This document shows positions 12,116 to 23,841 of a stretch of 64,000 nucleotides of DNA, one piece after another (the stretch's first letter is position 1; each line of letters begins with the position of its first letter). The stretch is taken from NCBI GenBank assembly GCA_951230915.1, contig OX579637.1, positions 31,682,001 to 31,746,000 on the forward strand, in the 5' to 3' direction. The notes beneath the pieces were generated by a model. It was not told where the DNA came from and did not search any database. It saw nothing but the letters and a program-made list of their open reading frames with translations. The translations under genes and the position numbers were made by a program. Origin of the DNA: Antitrichia curtipendula (Eukaryota; Streptophyta; Bryopsida; Hypnales; Leucodontaceae).

Positions 12116-13182
12116 AGGGCGGGACTCTATATGCATATTTTGTTGCATAGATTTAATTGGTGTGAGCCAAGGAACTTTGATTTCATTGAATATTTGTTAG
12201 GGTCTTGTAAAAGAATCGTGTTGGCAATTTGGTTTAGGGGATCCATGCAATACCAATGATGTATTCCTATCTTCAACTTTCAATTCTAAAATTCATGGAG
12301 GTGTCATGAATGCCTTAACGTCAACAAAATCATCCAAAGGTCCATGGGAAAAGAATATGATGAAAGAATTACATACAACATATTTTCAACTATTTTGAAT
12401 GGCAATGGGGTAGTGGCCCTTTTAGTCTCACTAACATCATATTCAAAATTTTGGGAGTATTGGACCCTCCCAAAATAATATTGTCGATTTTAATATCATT
12501 ACAAAGGGAATCTCTATAGATAATTTAGGTTGACAAATAATATAGTTATTAGTTTTTGAATGCAATTTCCATTAAAATGAGAGTGTGGTAATACACAGAG
12601 TCTTTAATCAACATAAGTTGAAATTCGGAGATCAATGTTTTCATTAATATACATATCTCATTTAGGCGGTCCGAGTTCGATTCCCATTCAATTCGTATGA
12701 GCGACTAAGAGACATGCATGACTTGGTGCTGCCTATTGACTTATGTAGGCAACTAGGAAAGCTGTAACAACCAACTAGCTCCCTATCTGGAATGTAACAA
12801 GTGCTTAACATGGTTATCAAAAACAAATTGGTTATACATACTACTCATTTTTTCAATTGCATCACACTTCCAAATATAATGTTCATAGATATTATAACAT
12901 TGATGCTCCCAAAAAATAAAATAAAATGATGGAAAAAGAGATAAAATTAAAATCAAAAGTACATGAAGAAATAGATTAAAATTGAAATTGAATATTCTTG
13001 TTTTATAAAAACAAGACATACATTTCAAAACATACAAGCAATACCAAACTATACATCCAACCAACAAAATTCAAACCTATGCCATCTATTGCAATATATA
13101 AATTCCATCTATTACACACAATATAAATATGTTAAATACAAAACAAAATATGCCACATATACACATATGTGGATATGGCTTT

Positions 13183-16100
13183 TCAATTATATGAAGCCAA
13201 ACTTTGGTTGATGACTTCAATTTGTATAGTAGGGATCTTGATCATGCACTCCACAGTGTCTTTCTGGATCCTCGACTTCCACGTTGTCATAAGAGCATCC
13301 ATATGTTGCCAAACCGGAGGTTCAGTTTCATCAACCTTCCAACGTAGACCTCTTTTGCTGTCCCATCCGGTGTAGAAATCTTGAACATCCTAATTCCTTG
13401 ATGTTGGACGGAAGTATTGAATAAGAACACAATTTGGATTCTCTGGATTGGAGTTTGGATCAGACAATGCCTTTGCAATCCAAACTGGGTGAGAGTCACC
13501 ATCTGTGGGTCGAACTGCAACAAAATAGCCTTCAAACAAATCTCAAGCCACTCGGAAGGATGGATTTGGACGACCACTCAATGGCCCAACGTATGGGTCA
13601 TCCTCCCCAAACTCTTCACGCTCCTCACCGTCATCGTCTAATTCATCCACTTCATTTGCTTGAATACGTGTAGTTGGCCAAAAACTGTCCCTCAAAACAT
13701 GAAAGGTAGGTAACGGTTCCATCAACGCTACCTTCACGCCATGCCAATACTTCACCAAATGCTCATAACGTCTTTGATAATCCCCGGTGACGTCTGCATT
13801 GTATAAATTGTCCCAATATTTCACAAACCCCGTTATACCTTTGACAATGTCTTCCAAGCCTTTTATAAGCTTCAACGGAACAGGCAAAGGTGCACCGCGT
13901 GGCCGCAAACTTCGCCCTTCAGCATCTTCTTTCCACAACTTAAGGCCTCTTCCGTCTTCCCCTAACCAGTCAGCATCAGTGCAAAAAAGTTTGTACTTCA
14001 TGACAGGGCATCCCGTTGAATCTAGATAGAACCTCAATTGATGTGGTCTCGTGTGCCCAACAAGGATGTCATCGCCATCTACAAATGACCCTGCTATAAA
14101 TCCCTTGAAATCGGGCATTTCTTCAATAAGGTGAAGGATAGTGGGGACAGAATCTACATCCATGAATGACTTCATTAGTGCTGAAACTATCGGGAAGTTC
14201 TTTTTCTTCAAATCCATGCTCCATCTTCCAAATAGCGCATCAATATCGTCATGTGTATGACCCACAATCATGAAGTTCACATAGACTTCTCGGAAGATCT
14301 TGTTTGCAACAAGTAGAGACCAAAAACAAAAAACATATCTATTTTTATTGTCTCTAGTGGCATTGTCCATTTGCACGTTTAAAATGGGTGGTAGCCGCGT
14401 GGCTAGAGTTAAGGTATTTGGCGGCGGCGGTAACGACCCATAGCACATATCCGTACCCTCTAGCACGGCCTTAAATAAATTTGTGGACTTTGAATTCGTG
14501 AACAACTTTTGAGAAGAAGACTTCAGTGCTAACTCTAAATCCCGCAACAACTTTGCTATTGAACCAATGGTATAGTTGGAGTCATGCGAGAAGACATCCA
14601 AGCCGTAATGTGCATAGCGCACATCTGCATGACTGTGGGAGCCCAGAAAGTAAGATAAGTCTTGATTAGTGAAGAAAGTAGAGGAAGGAGTTAATAGGGG
14701 TACAATTTTTTGGTTTATCTAAGGGTAATCTAAACACCTTACCACAATTAACGTTCCATACTAATAGAGTAATGGTAGATAGATAATTAGGTTAAGACCA
14801 GTAGTTAAAGTTTCTTGTTCTTATTGAGAACCGGAACCGGATTGAGATCCGAGATCGTTCCAAATATCGGGGTCGGGTTTCAAAATATAACGGGAGGTTT
14901 CTTTTGGAGAGTTACCATTTGGGAGAAGAAAAGTTGCCCAATCAGTCAGCAAAGGAGGAGAGCGAATCCGTATCCGGATTTGAATTCAAGTCCCAACTCG
15001 ACTTGGAAGAGGAAGAGGAATATGACTTGGCCTTGATTTCTCCGTCCAGCTTTAAGGAAAATACTTCAGCTAAGGGTAAGACAACTAAGCCTTCAACCAA
15101 TAGAAAACAGTCACTAAGAAAGGGCGTCTCCAAAACCGAGGGACCTTCTCCAAAGAAAGGTAGAAAGTAGAAGTAGAAGTATGAGTTCTTAGGATAAGCC
15201 TAGGAATAGTAGGCGGAAAGTACAATAAAGTAATGTAGAATTCAGTTAACTTAATTATAGGAAAGTAAAAGATAAGTTTAGTTCAGTTAAGTGAAGGAAA
15301 GTTAAAGCTTTTGAGTGTTAGAAAGTTAGTTGACAGCTACTTTTTGAGATGCATGCATCTAGACATGAATTTCTATGATTTTAGGATCTAAAGATCCACC
15401 TTTTGCGGATTGTCTTGTAGTTAGATAGTTAGTTTGGAAGGATAAGGAATGATCCTGGTCCTCTCCTTTTTGATCCTTGGGCCTTTTAGGATTCCTTGGG
15501 ATTAGTATTTAAGGATTGGAAATTAGTTTAAGCTCCGGGCGTTTTCCTATTCTTGTTTTCATATTCAATTTCTGCAAAGAGAGCTTGGGTTTCACCTTCA
15601 TGAGTATTGGTTTGAAAAATCTTGGTCTTGTGTTGAGGAGTTAGGCACTGTTTTGACCATTGCTAGTTCAAGTAGTTTGGTAGTGAAAGCTTAAAGAAGA
15701 GGAGAATTAGTCCCCAGATTCCTTCCGAATCCGCGTCCGAGAGTATTGAGGATTGGTTCTATAAACCCTTGTGTACTCGGAGGGAATTCCATCTGCTGAT
15801 GTTTCTTGGAGAGTCTTTTGAACGAGATAGCCATTCTTAGGTTAGGTGAGTCCTTGAGAGGAAGGGCAAATGCTAGCTGACGTCTGAGAGGTCTTGTTGC
15901 AACCGGAAGAGAGGAATTGGAAGGTAGGAGGAATCTCCTAGTTAATAAGGTGCCACATCCCACTGTTTGGATTGCATCCGGATGAGTCCGTCATTGTAGT
16001 AATGTGGGGATTGTAGGGGTTTCTTGAGTGACCTGCTGGCGTGGATTATTTTCCGGGTTAGTTGTGAGGAAGAACTTGCGTCCCATCCTTTTCTGTCCTT

Positions 16101-17804
16101 TTGTTATTTTCCTTTTTAGTGAAATCTTCAGTCACTCTAATCATCTGGAAGGTAGGATTTACGCATTCTTCCTTAACATAAGAGCGGACCCCTCCGTATA
16201 CAAGGCCAAACTTCTACTTTCGGTTACTAATAGTTCCGGATCCTTTTTGCTTTGGTTTGGTTTTTCGGATCCCATTCCGGTAATTTTGAGGAAGCTGCAG
16301 TTAAAGTCCTTTGGGAACGATACACGGATCATCTTGCTTGTTTTGTCATTTAGAACACCTAAAGGTAGGATTTGTGCTTCTTTGTGCTACAAGAATGACC
16401 ATGCGCAATCATGCCCGTCACAGAAACGGGTAGCTTCATCAAGCCATTTAATTCTTTACTCTTGTGAGAAAAGACCGGACAAGCGGTTTTTGCGTGATCC
16501 ATCTTGTTGTGTATGATTGTAACACATTCATGTAGAGAATTGAATGACAAGTCTCGGTTAATGTAATATACATCCCTGTGGGCGCGAGCAATGGTGAGAT
16601 GCTTATTCAACCTCCTATACCACTTCATAGCAATTTGGGATCCACTAATAGCACCCTTGATGAGCTCATTATATTTGTCACAAGTAGCGCACTGAGCAAA
16701 ATTGTCTCTTGGCTTCTTCATATCATACTCTGGGAACTTGGTTGATCTAATCTTGCTCAAGTTTGAAGTTGAAATCCCCTTCAAATCAAAAGCCACATTG
16801 GTTTCATTGAGTCTCTTCAACTGATCCTTCCATTGAAATGAGGCCGGAAGAATCTTGGACACAATCTTGTCACCTGCCTTTAATGTCCGTGTACGATGTG
16901 GCATATGATCGGCCTCCTTGTCTAGGATGCACTTCAAGGAAGCTGTGGCTTGTTTGGTATGCTCTCTAGGCTTCAGCAACCCCGTATTATCGTGATCCCT
17001 TGCTTCCTGTTCATCCTTTATGTATTTCAAGTAGCGATAGAATGTAGACTCAGCAACCTCCACAATATGCATTCATGTGCGCAAATACACATTTATCTCT
17101 TCAATTGTCACCATCTTTCCTCGGCGTGCACCTTCATGAATATGTCTATGCACATCAGTCTTCATGAAAGCTCTATGCTTGAAAGTTGAATTTCGATACA
17201 TGCGTTCTCGAAAAGCTCAAATTTTTTCTCTAGGAAACGGCTGAACACAAATCTTGCTGCAACACACTTTGTTGGACACCAAGTTAATTGACTCCTGCGT
17301 TAGGAGGTCTTTTGTTTTGACAGCAGTCTCACGAGGCGGGTTTCTAATGGCACTTGCATATGGTCTTGCAGATGTTGCAGAAGGCGGGTTTAGAAGCAAT
17401 GCTTGTAGACGGTTGAAACTGTCCCTAGCCTCATGATCGTACAGACTTGCTCCACGATAATGAACCAGTTGAATAGGCCAAGCTAACAATGAATAAACAC
17501 GTTCCTCTGGAAGGTCCACTTCAGAATGTAACACTGAAATGTGTACTGATACATGAGTGTCACCGAGAGGCCCACTAGCACCAAGAACAAGATCGAAGTT
17601 CACGCTATGGCAGGTACCTTCATCTACAAGTACGCCCTCAGCGTTATACAACTTAATACACTTCGTATTCCACAGCCGACGCGGAATATCTTCACAATCA
17701 GAAACGCCAGCATTCATTTGCTGAAGAACCTGGAACTCATCGTCCGATAAGTCCATGTCCGTGGTTGGATCCTCTATAGAATCCATGACACTTGAACAAC
17801 ACAA
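13183..17804 (-). pseudogene. Decayed transposon-like gene of the DUF7869-type family, interrupted by an insertion
   Basis: Read on the minus strand, one frame runs from the ATG at 17804 (alternative Met at 17786) to the TGA at 13183-13185, about 950 codons once the 14634-16394 insertion and one 5-bp duplicate are removed. Family-like landmarks in order: CVQPFPREKI, FRERMYRNSTFKHRAFMKTD, a zinc-type segment FAQCATCDKYNE, HNKMDHAKTACP, LPVSVTGMIAHGH, YAHYGLDVFSHDSNYTIG, the RNase-H-like block QMDNATRDNKNRYVFCFWSL and FMIVGHTHDDIDALFGRWS, and the tail EGYFVAVRPTDGDSHPVWIA. In-frame stops lie at 17217-17219, 17073-17075, 13543-13545 and 13390-13392; no frameshift is needed. The QMDN...GHTHDDID pattern suggests a nuclease or transposase fold, which is inference. 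The DUF7869 label is from memory. Array A (17970-18695) lies directly upstream. Copy number and composition indicate a mobile-element gene, not a host gene. Confidence 0.8.
14634..16394. mobile_element. 1761-bp insertion in the DUF7869-like gene, probable solo LTR
   Basis: The insertion is flanked by ATGAC at 14629-14633 and 16395-16399. Removing the 1761 bp plus one ATGAC restores the reading frame exactly and joins MIAHGH to ADVRYAHYGL, which fixes the boundaries. The element starts TGTGGGAGCC and ends TACAAGA. It has no clear terminal inverted repeats, a TATA-like TATTTAA at 15506, and one short acidic/basic frame at 14904-15170. A 5-bp duplication, a TG start and this length suit a solo LTR of a retrotransposon, but the canonical CA end is missing. 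The family is not recognised. Confidence 0.7.
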
Positions 17805-17969
17805 TAAACCAAAGAAGTTTTCAAGCTCTTAAAGAACATGATCCATAACCGTCACGTCATTTCTCTTAATTAGTTCTCAAATGCTGTTGATCAAATATTC
17901 ATCATGAATTCTGTGCAATTAATAGAAGTCTTAAATTGCAATTCAAATTCAGAACATGTAAAGGATGTA

Positions 17970-18695
17970 TGCACCATAGCACGACCATGGCCAATGTGCA
18001 ATTTGGTGACTACTGAAGTACATATCGTTTTTAGCGCGACTATTGCTAGAGTGCAATCGAGTGATCATCTATAGAGGCCACATGCACTTTAGCGCGACTA
18101 GCGCTAAAGTGCAATTGGGTCATAATATATAGACAGAATACAAACATTACCTCAACTATTGCCAAAGTGAAACAAGTTCATTTTACATACAACAAACATA
18201 CACTTCAGCGCTAGTTGTGCTAGAGTGCGATAGGCTGATCTTCAGTGAAGAATTCCTGCGATTAAGCGCGACTAGCGCTGAAGTGTACCTGGGTCATTAT
18301 ACAGTGAATGTATATGCAATTTAGCGCGACTAGCGCTAAAATGCAATCGTGTAACTCTACGGAGAATGCATATGCATTTTAGCGCGACTAGCGCTAAAGT
18401 GCAAGTCCTTGACTTTACATACATGGCATATGCACTTTAGCGCGACTAGCGCTAACCTGCAATCGGCTCATTTTACAATGAACAACTATGCATTTCAGCG
18501 CGACCAGCGGTAAACGGCAACCCGTTGGTTATACATATACTCATTATGCACTTTAGCGCTAGTCGCGCTAAAGTGTAGTGTTGTCATTTTACAGCACATG
18601 CATAAGCATTTTAGCGCAACGAGCGCTAAATGGCAGTCCGTTGATTTTACATACATGGCATATGCACTATAGCGCAACTAGCGCTAAAGTGCAAT
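17970..18695. repeat. Palindrome array A (core TTTAGCGC-N5-GCGCTAAA), period about 58 bp
   Basis: About 12 copies occur at about 18034, 18083, 18150 (degenerate), 18210, 18264, 18321, 18376, 18434, 18492, 18548, 18606 and 18664. The best copy (18083-18113) has perfect 13-bp arms TGCACTTTAGCGC around GACTA. Two copies (18210 and 18548) are inverted in their loop. The array begins about 170 bp upstream of the DUF7869-like start codon. Subterminal or promoter-proximal arrays of this sort are transposase-binding sites in known DNA transposons; binding here is inferred. Confidence 0.9.
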
Positions 18696-21600
18696 CGGGC
18701 GCCTTTATGTACAACATGTCAAAATCACAACATTCAAGAATAAACCCTTTATGTGCTCAGCAATCCCGTATTTTACGGAACTAATTCATATTCCAACAGT
18801 AAACATTACTATTTTTAGTAATTCCGAAAATTAAGGCATCACTCTCAGACTGTATCATATGTTGGTCATTATAATTTGTGTAACAACCTTACGTAATGAA
18901 AATCCAGTGCATTAGAAGAGACGCAACATGAAATGCATACTTGACAAGTAAATACCTACGCACTCAGTTGCCCTTCTGAAGCAAATGAAAATTCATGTGA
19001 ACTTTGTTCAAGTTCGTAATTGAAGTTTGAATACTGATTGAGAAGGTACAAGTACATTACTAGAAACATGATGAGATGAAGTACCTCCTCGAAGAAGGAG
19101 GCGGACACAAACTACACAATCGTGATGCGATCCCGAAGAGAAACTCGTGAATTCTCCACAGAAAATAACAATGCAAGTACAACACGCACACAAAAAGAGC
19201 AACACGCATAGAAATCGACTTGGTTGAAGAGAAAGGTGGAAGGAGATCGCTGCATCTTGGTTGACAATGCACAACTAAATTCTTGGCAGGAACAAAATTG
19301 CGCCAACCCATTCCATGAGTTTGAAATCCATGCTTTTAATTTTAGGAGCTCCATGATTCCTCATGCCTTGGGCAGTTGTAAACTATGAAGCGCCATCTAA
19401 TTCTAGAATAAACCACAAGCTTCACGGATGTTATGGGGTGAGCAGCTTTTCAAGGATTCCCTCAATTAAAGCTTGTTGACTTCCGTCTACTGACGTGTCC
19501 TCTTGCAACTGGAAAAATGTCATCAACGCTAGGTAGAATTCTAATTTATAGCCTTATCCTACTTTAATTGGCTTTTTCGCACTTCTTTTCTGGAATACTT
19601 AATTAGCACAGAGTACATACTTTTGCTTATATTAAGTGGATTCTCACTTTCCTGGAATGTCATTGGGCTCTTTTCAAAGTTGCTTTGTTTATTTCCTTGT
19701 ATAGTGTATACGTCAAGGAAATCCTTTTTCCTTTTATAATAAAAAAATATTTTACAAACTGAAATATGACTCTGAATAATTATTTTTTATAGTGCTCGAA
19801 CTCTACTTTACCGTCATGACATTCAAGGTTTAGGTTTTGGAAGTTCAGAGTGAGGGTTTAGGGTTTAGGGTACTAATAATGTATGACAATATTAAAAGTG
19901 AGGTGAAACTCATCAAATGCCAACAAAAATTAGGAGTGATTGTTCACTATTTTTTCGAAATTGACATTTAGGGAAAAAGTTGCTTCCACATGCAAAAGCA
20001 AATTCATGCATGAACTTCAAAATTTTTATAGATCAAGTCTGTGAGACTATAATTTAAATTTTCTTCAGACATCAAATTCAACAAGTGCAGAATAAATTGG
20101 GAGTAATTTTTTGTTGTACTTTACAGACACTTGTGTAGAATAGAATAGAATTAATCATGTACACCAAAATAATGAATAAATTATTTTCAAACTCACTATT
20201 ACAAACTTGCATACACACGTGGATTCTATATTTTCATGAATTGTAAGTAGTAATATTCTTAAAACTTCTTTTGATAATTTCTTCATACATTTCATGATCA
20301 AATATATGAACTTTTAATACTCAATCAAATAAAGTATAGCAAATAAGTGACTTTGCTTTCATATTGCAATTGAATTTGTGAAAAAACATTTAAATTTGTA
20401 ACATCATGAACTTTAAGTATTTTAAATGTTTACAACTTGTTGTGGCTTTAAGCTATGAAGTCCATGAATTTTTTTAATTAGAACCCTTAAAGTAATGAAA
20501 ATGAAAAAATTCATTTCAAACTCCCTCATAGAAATACAAATTCATAGAATATCTACAAAACAACAAATTAAAAATCTATACATAAGTTAGAGAACTAACC
20601 CCATAACCATCAATGTAGTACAAATAAATAAAAAATCACAATTTGGTGTACTTCCATGTGTTGCGTGTATTTAATGTTTGAAATCTAATCCCTTAAAGAA
20701 CCAAGGAATCTGAACAATATACAAATGTGTTCTAAGGAAATGTAAAAAAAATTCTTGAAGTTTGCATCAAAGAAGACCATGTGAAGCATAATGAAAAAAA
20801 ATCCATGTATATGGTTAGAAATTTGAAATTATTTTTAGATATGATTCAAATGAATTTCAAAGAGTTATCTTGAAAAATGGTTTAGGGTTATAATTTCTAC
20901 CTCTAGCATTGAAGATTTCCTTAAGTAGTCTAATTTTTTGGGTAAATTGATTGGTGGAAATAGACATACATTTTAGAGATGTCAAAATGAACACTTTTTT
21001 GAAATAGTTTAGGGTCCATTACTAATTAAATACTAAACACTTTACAAGAAATTCATTTAATTTTTGTACAATACTATTGATGTTTGATTTGAACATATTT
21101 ACTAATTCATTGAAAGGCAATCCCAATTAGTTTGCACAAAAATTATTAGAATTCGATTTAAGAATTTTTTTTCAAGCGACAATTTCCATTTCAAAATTAA
21201 GCAATGACAAAAAATGGTTCATGGAATCTTTAGGGATGGAAGCCCAATTCCTAAAAAAATAGCATGAATATACTGTGAAGTTTAAGTCAAGAACATTTAC
21301 TTTTGTAAGAGATTTAGAAATGGGAGGAAAAAAAAATGTCAAACTTGCAAAGTACATGAACACTTTAAATCCATGAGGAAACTAATTTCATGCTACTTGT
21401 AGGCAATTATTTACAAAAACCAACTTCTTCTTTGACATGCCATGTGCTGTAGTTTAAGAATTTCAAAGCACAAAACACACGAAATAAATTAATAAAATGA
21501 AAACAAAAAATATGTAGAAGTTGCAAATACACGAAATTTTGAAAATTCATGTACAAACATAATTGTTGCTACTTTAAGTAGGCCTTTTCCTACGCAAGAG

Positions 21601-22491
21601 AACCTGCATTCTTTCCAAAAAAAACATGTTAGTACTAGAATGAAGAAATTAGAACCATCCCCCCAAAACACAATCTAAACCCTAAATCCTAAACTCTAAA
21701 CACTTAGTATAATACTTTGAATTTTGATGAAATATTGTTTCCATTGTGATCCATTTTTATTCTATTTTCTAATTTTATCATTGCCCTTATATGTGCAAAG
21801 TCATATTTAGAGGGTAAAATGAATAAACATAAATTCTCATGTACAAATAAATTATATTCTCTTAAGACTTTGTATGCTATTTTTTTCAAATCTATGAAAT
21901 CATATGATTATTTTGCAGTTATTTGAAATTTACTTCAACAATAGAGCCTATTGATGCTCACTAAAAACTCCAAATAAATTATGAGATATGTCTTATTCTA
22001 GAAGATTTAGGGTTAAAATCAATAGGAGTCTTTATTCAATACATTGATTTTCTAGTTATACTTGAAGGGGTAGGAAATAGCCTTTGTTCTACTAAAGTTG
22101 TGAAGATGCATTATAAAAAAAACCTCAATTATAAGAATGATTTAATAACAATTCTCAGACAATAGTAGTAAAATATGATTTGTGCATCCTACACAAATAA
22201 TTAGATCAAGTAGACCTTTAACCAATATTTTTCAATCATTTTTTAACAAAAAATTTATAATAATATATTATAGTTTGAATATTTGTGATTTCTATACAAA
22301 ACTTTTGGTTGAATACAAAAATCCTACGTTTTTATCATAGGGTTTAAGATAAAGTGAAGAATATTTTTTTATTGAATTCATTTTCGAAGGATAACACAAC
22401 AATTTCACTATATCAAATACATAGTGAAGAATGAAATGTATTGATGTCTGCACTTTAGGAAAGTCCACAGACGATCCTAAGCAAAAGAAAA
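18696..22491. other. AT-rich DNA between array A and the CACTA element
   Basis: No supported gene. At 19846-19870 there are two to three TTTAGGG-type units (GGGTTTAGGGTTTAGGG), too few for a telomeric tract. At about 21670 the same words recur on the other strand (AACCCTAAATCCTAAAC). The overlapping minus-strand frames at 19008-19354 show no family resemblance. The remainder is low-complexity AT-rich sequence. Confidence 0.6.
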
Positions 22492-22520
22492 CACTACAAC
22501 AAAACCTACATTTTATGACT
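22492..22520. repeat. Left terminal inverted repeat of the CACTA element
   Basis: Begins CACTACAACAAAACCTACAT and continues to TTTATGACT. It pairs with 50691-50719 at 27 of 29 positions. The typical CACTA pentanucleotide is intact on this side. Confidence 0.93.
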
Positions 22521-22850
22521 GAGAAAATATGACTGAGGATGATTGGTGACTGCTCCGAGTCATATTTTTGGAGGCAAATACTTGGGAAAAAAATATGACT
22601 ATAGAATATGACTATGAGTCATATTTTGGCCTTGTACTTCATGAGCATGTATTATACGCCCATTGGGAACTCCAAACTACTTTATAGGGAACAATGGGGA
22701 ACATGCTTGGGAACGTGTAGTCATATTTCTAGTCATATTTTTGCTTTATTCATATTTTGAAGTCATATATTTATAGAAGTGATATTTTTTCCTTGAAGGG
22801 CAGCCTAAGGAAATTTTTGGGCACAAACATGTTTGTAGAGCGCTTAGTCA

Positions 22851-23060
22851 TATTTTGTAGTCATATGACTGTGTCAGTCGTATTTTGTAGTCATATGACT
22901 GTGTCAGTTGTATTTTGTAGTCATATGACTATGTCAGTCCTATTTTGTAGTCATATGACTACGTCAGTCCTATTTTATAGTCATATGACTGTGTCAGTCG
23001 TATTTTGTAGTCATATGACTATGTCAGTCCTATTTTGTAGTCATATGACTATGTTAGTTA
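22851..23060. repeat. 30-bp tandem array, seven copies, in left subterminal region
   Basis: The unit contains TAGTCATATGACT, a perfect palindrome, followed by a ..GTCAGT.. segment and TATTTTG. Copies start every 30 bp, at 22851 through 23031, with few substitutions. The array gives an open frame that merely repeats CSHMT residues. This is the densest cluster of the element's ATGACT motif and a probable transposase-binding site. Confidence 0.92.
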
Positions 23061-23841
23061 TATCTTGCACATGTACTCTTCCAATAGTCATTTTTTGATG
23101 TCCCTTTTTCTTTAAAGGGAATTCTTCTTCCTCTTGGGTTCAGTTCAAGGACAAAAGTAAGAAATCTAAGAAGTTCATTTTTCTTTTAAACAAAGAGACC
23201 ATTCCCTACAATCATAGGGTGTAGGCATGACTTCATTTTATGTCTACTAACACATATTTTGTTTCATTGCATACTGTGACTATTTCAAAATCAGCATTCA
23301 TTAATTTGAAATAGTACATGTTCATCTTTTTAATAAACTAATATAGAATTCTCATGCGATTACCAAAAGAAGTAATGAAAAATTAAGTATTCCACAGTAC
23401 GAGACAATACATGCATTCATTTTGGGCTTGTTCCACTGGAAGACATATATATAGGTTCTCAGTTTATGTTAAACATGTTTTGATTCCTTAATGCATATAC
23501 AATTTAATTTCCAGTTTGAAATATTTATTTTCTGATATACATACTCCTATAAACCATAGAAATTGTTCTTTTCTCTAATTACATTGACAATTCACTATTA
23601 TACCTACTAGCACATCAAGTAGGAAAGATAAGATCACACCTTCTGCTCATGTATTGAGAAATATTGTGTCCACTGTGTCGTAAGACCACTGCTATACATT
23701 TAAGTGACATCTTCTTCCCAATACAAGCATGATTACATGGTGCATTTCTCTATTACATGTTTGCAACATTGTTGAATACAATTTCCAATTTGGAATGTGA
23801 GAAAAAATTCAGCGTTCAATACTGTCTATCATGGTTAGAAT

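Larger units (their letters stand above)
9136..13182. other. AT-rich intergenic DNA without a supported gene
   Basis: Very AT-rich with many short spurious frames. It holds the low-complexity tandem block at 11200-11480 and a scattered motif cluster at 11590-12115, both listed separately. The last part (12780-13182) is downstream of the minus-strand DUF7869-like gene and may be its 3' region. I see no RNA gene or intact transposon ends in it. Confidence 0.6.

Noticed and set aside
12661..12690. tRNA-like B box (GAGTTCGATTCCC) suggesting a tRNA gene or SINE
   Set aside because: No A box at the right distance upstream, no cloverleaf arms around it and no poly-A or SINE body follow; a chance match is more likely.
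12783..13067. 94-residue minus-strand frame downstream of the DUF7869-like gene
   Set aside because: AT-driven composition (F, L, Y, C) and not in frame with the gene, whose own tail ends at 13183.
17970..18695. CRISPR-like regular array
   Set aside because: The repeats are palindromic, drift in sequence, and the spacers are themselves related; the DNA is eukaryotic and no cas genes exist.
19846..19870. Telomeric tract (TTTAGGG)n
   Set aside because: Only two to three units; no array, so not a telomere or clear interstitial telomere.
22757..23098. 113-residue frame with CSHMT repeats
   Set aside because: It is the translation of the 30-bp subterminal tandem array of the CACTA element.
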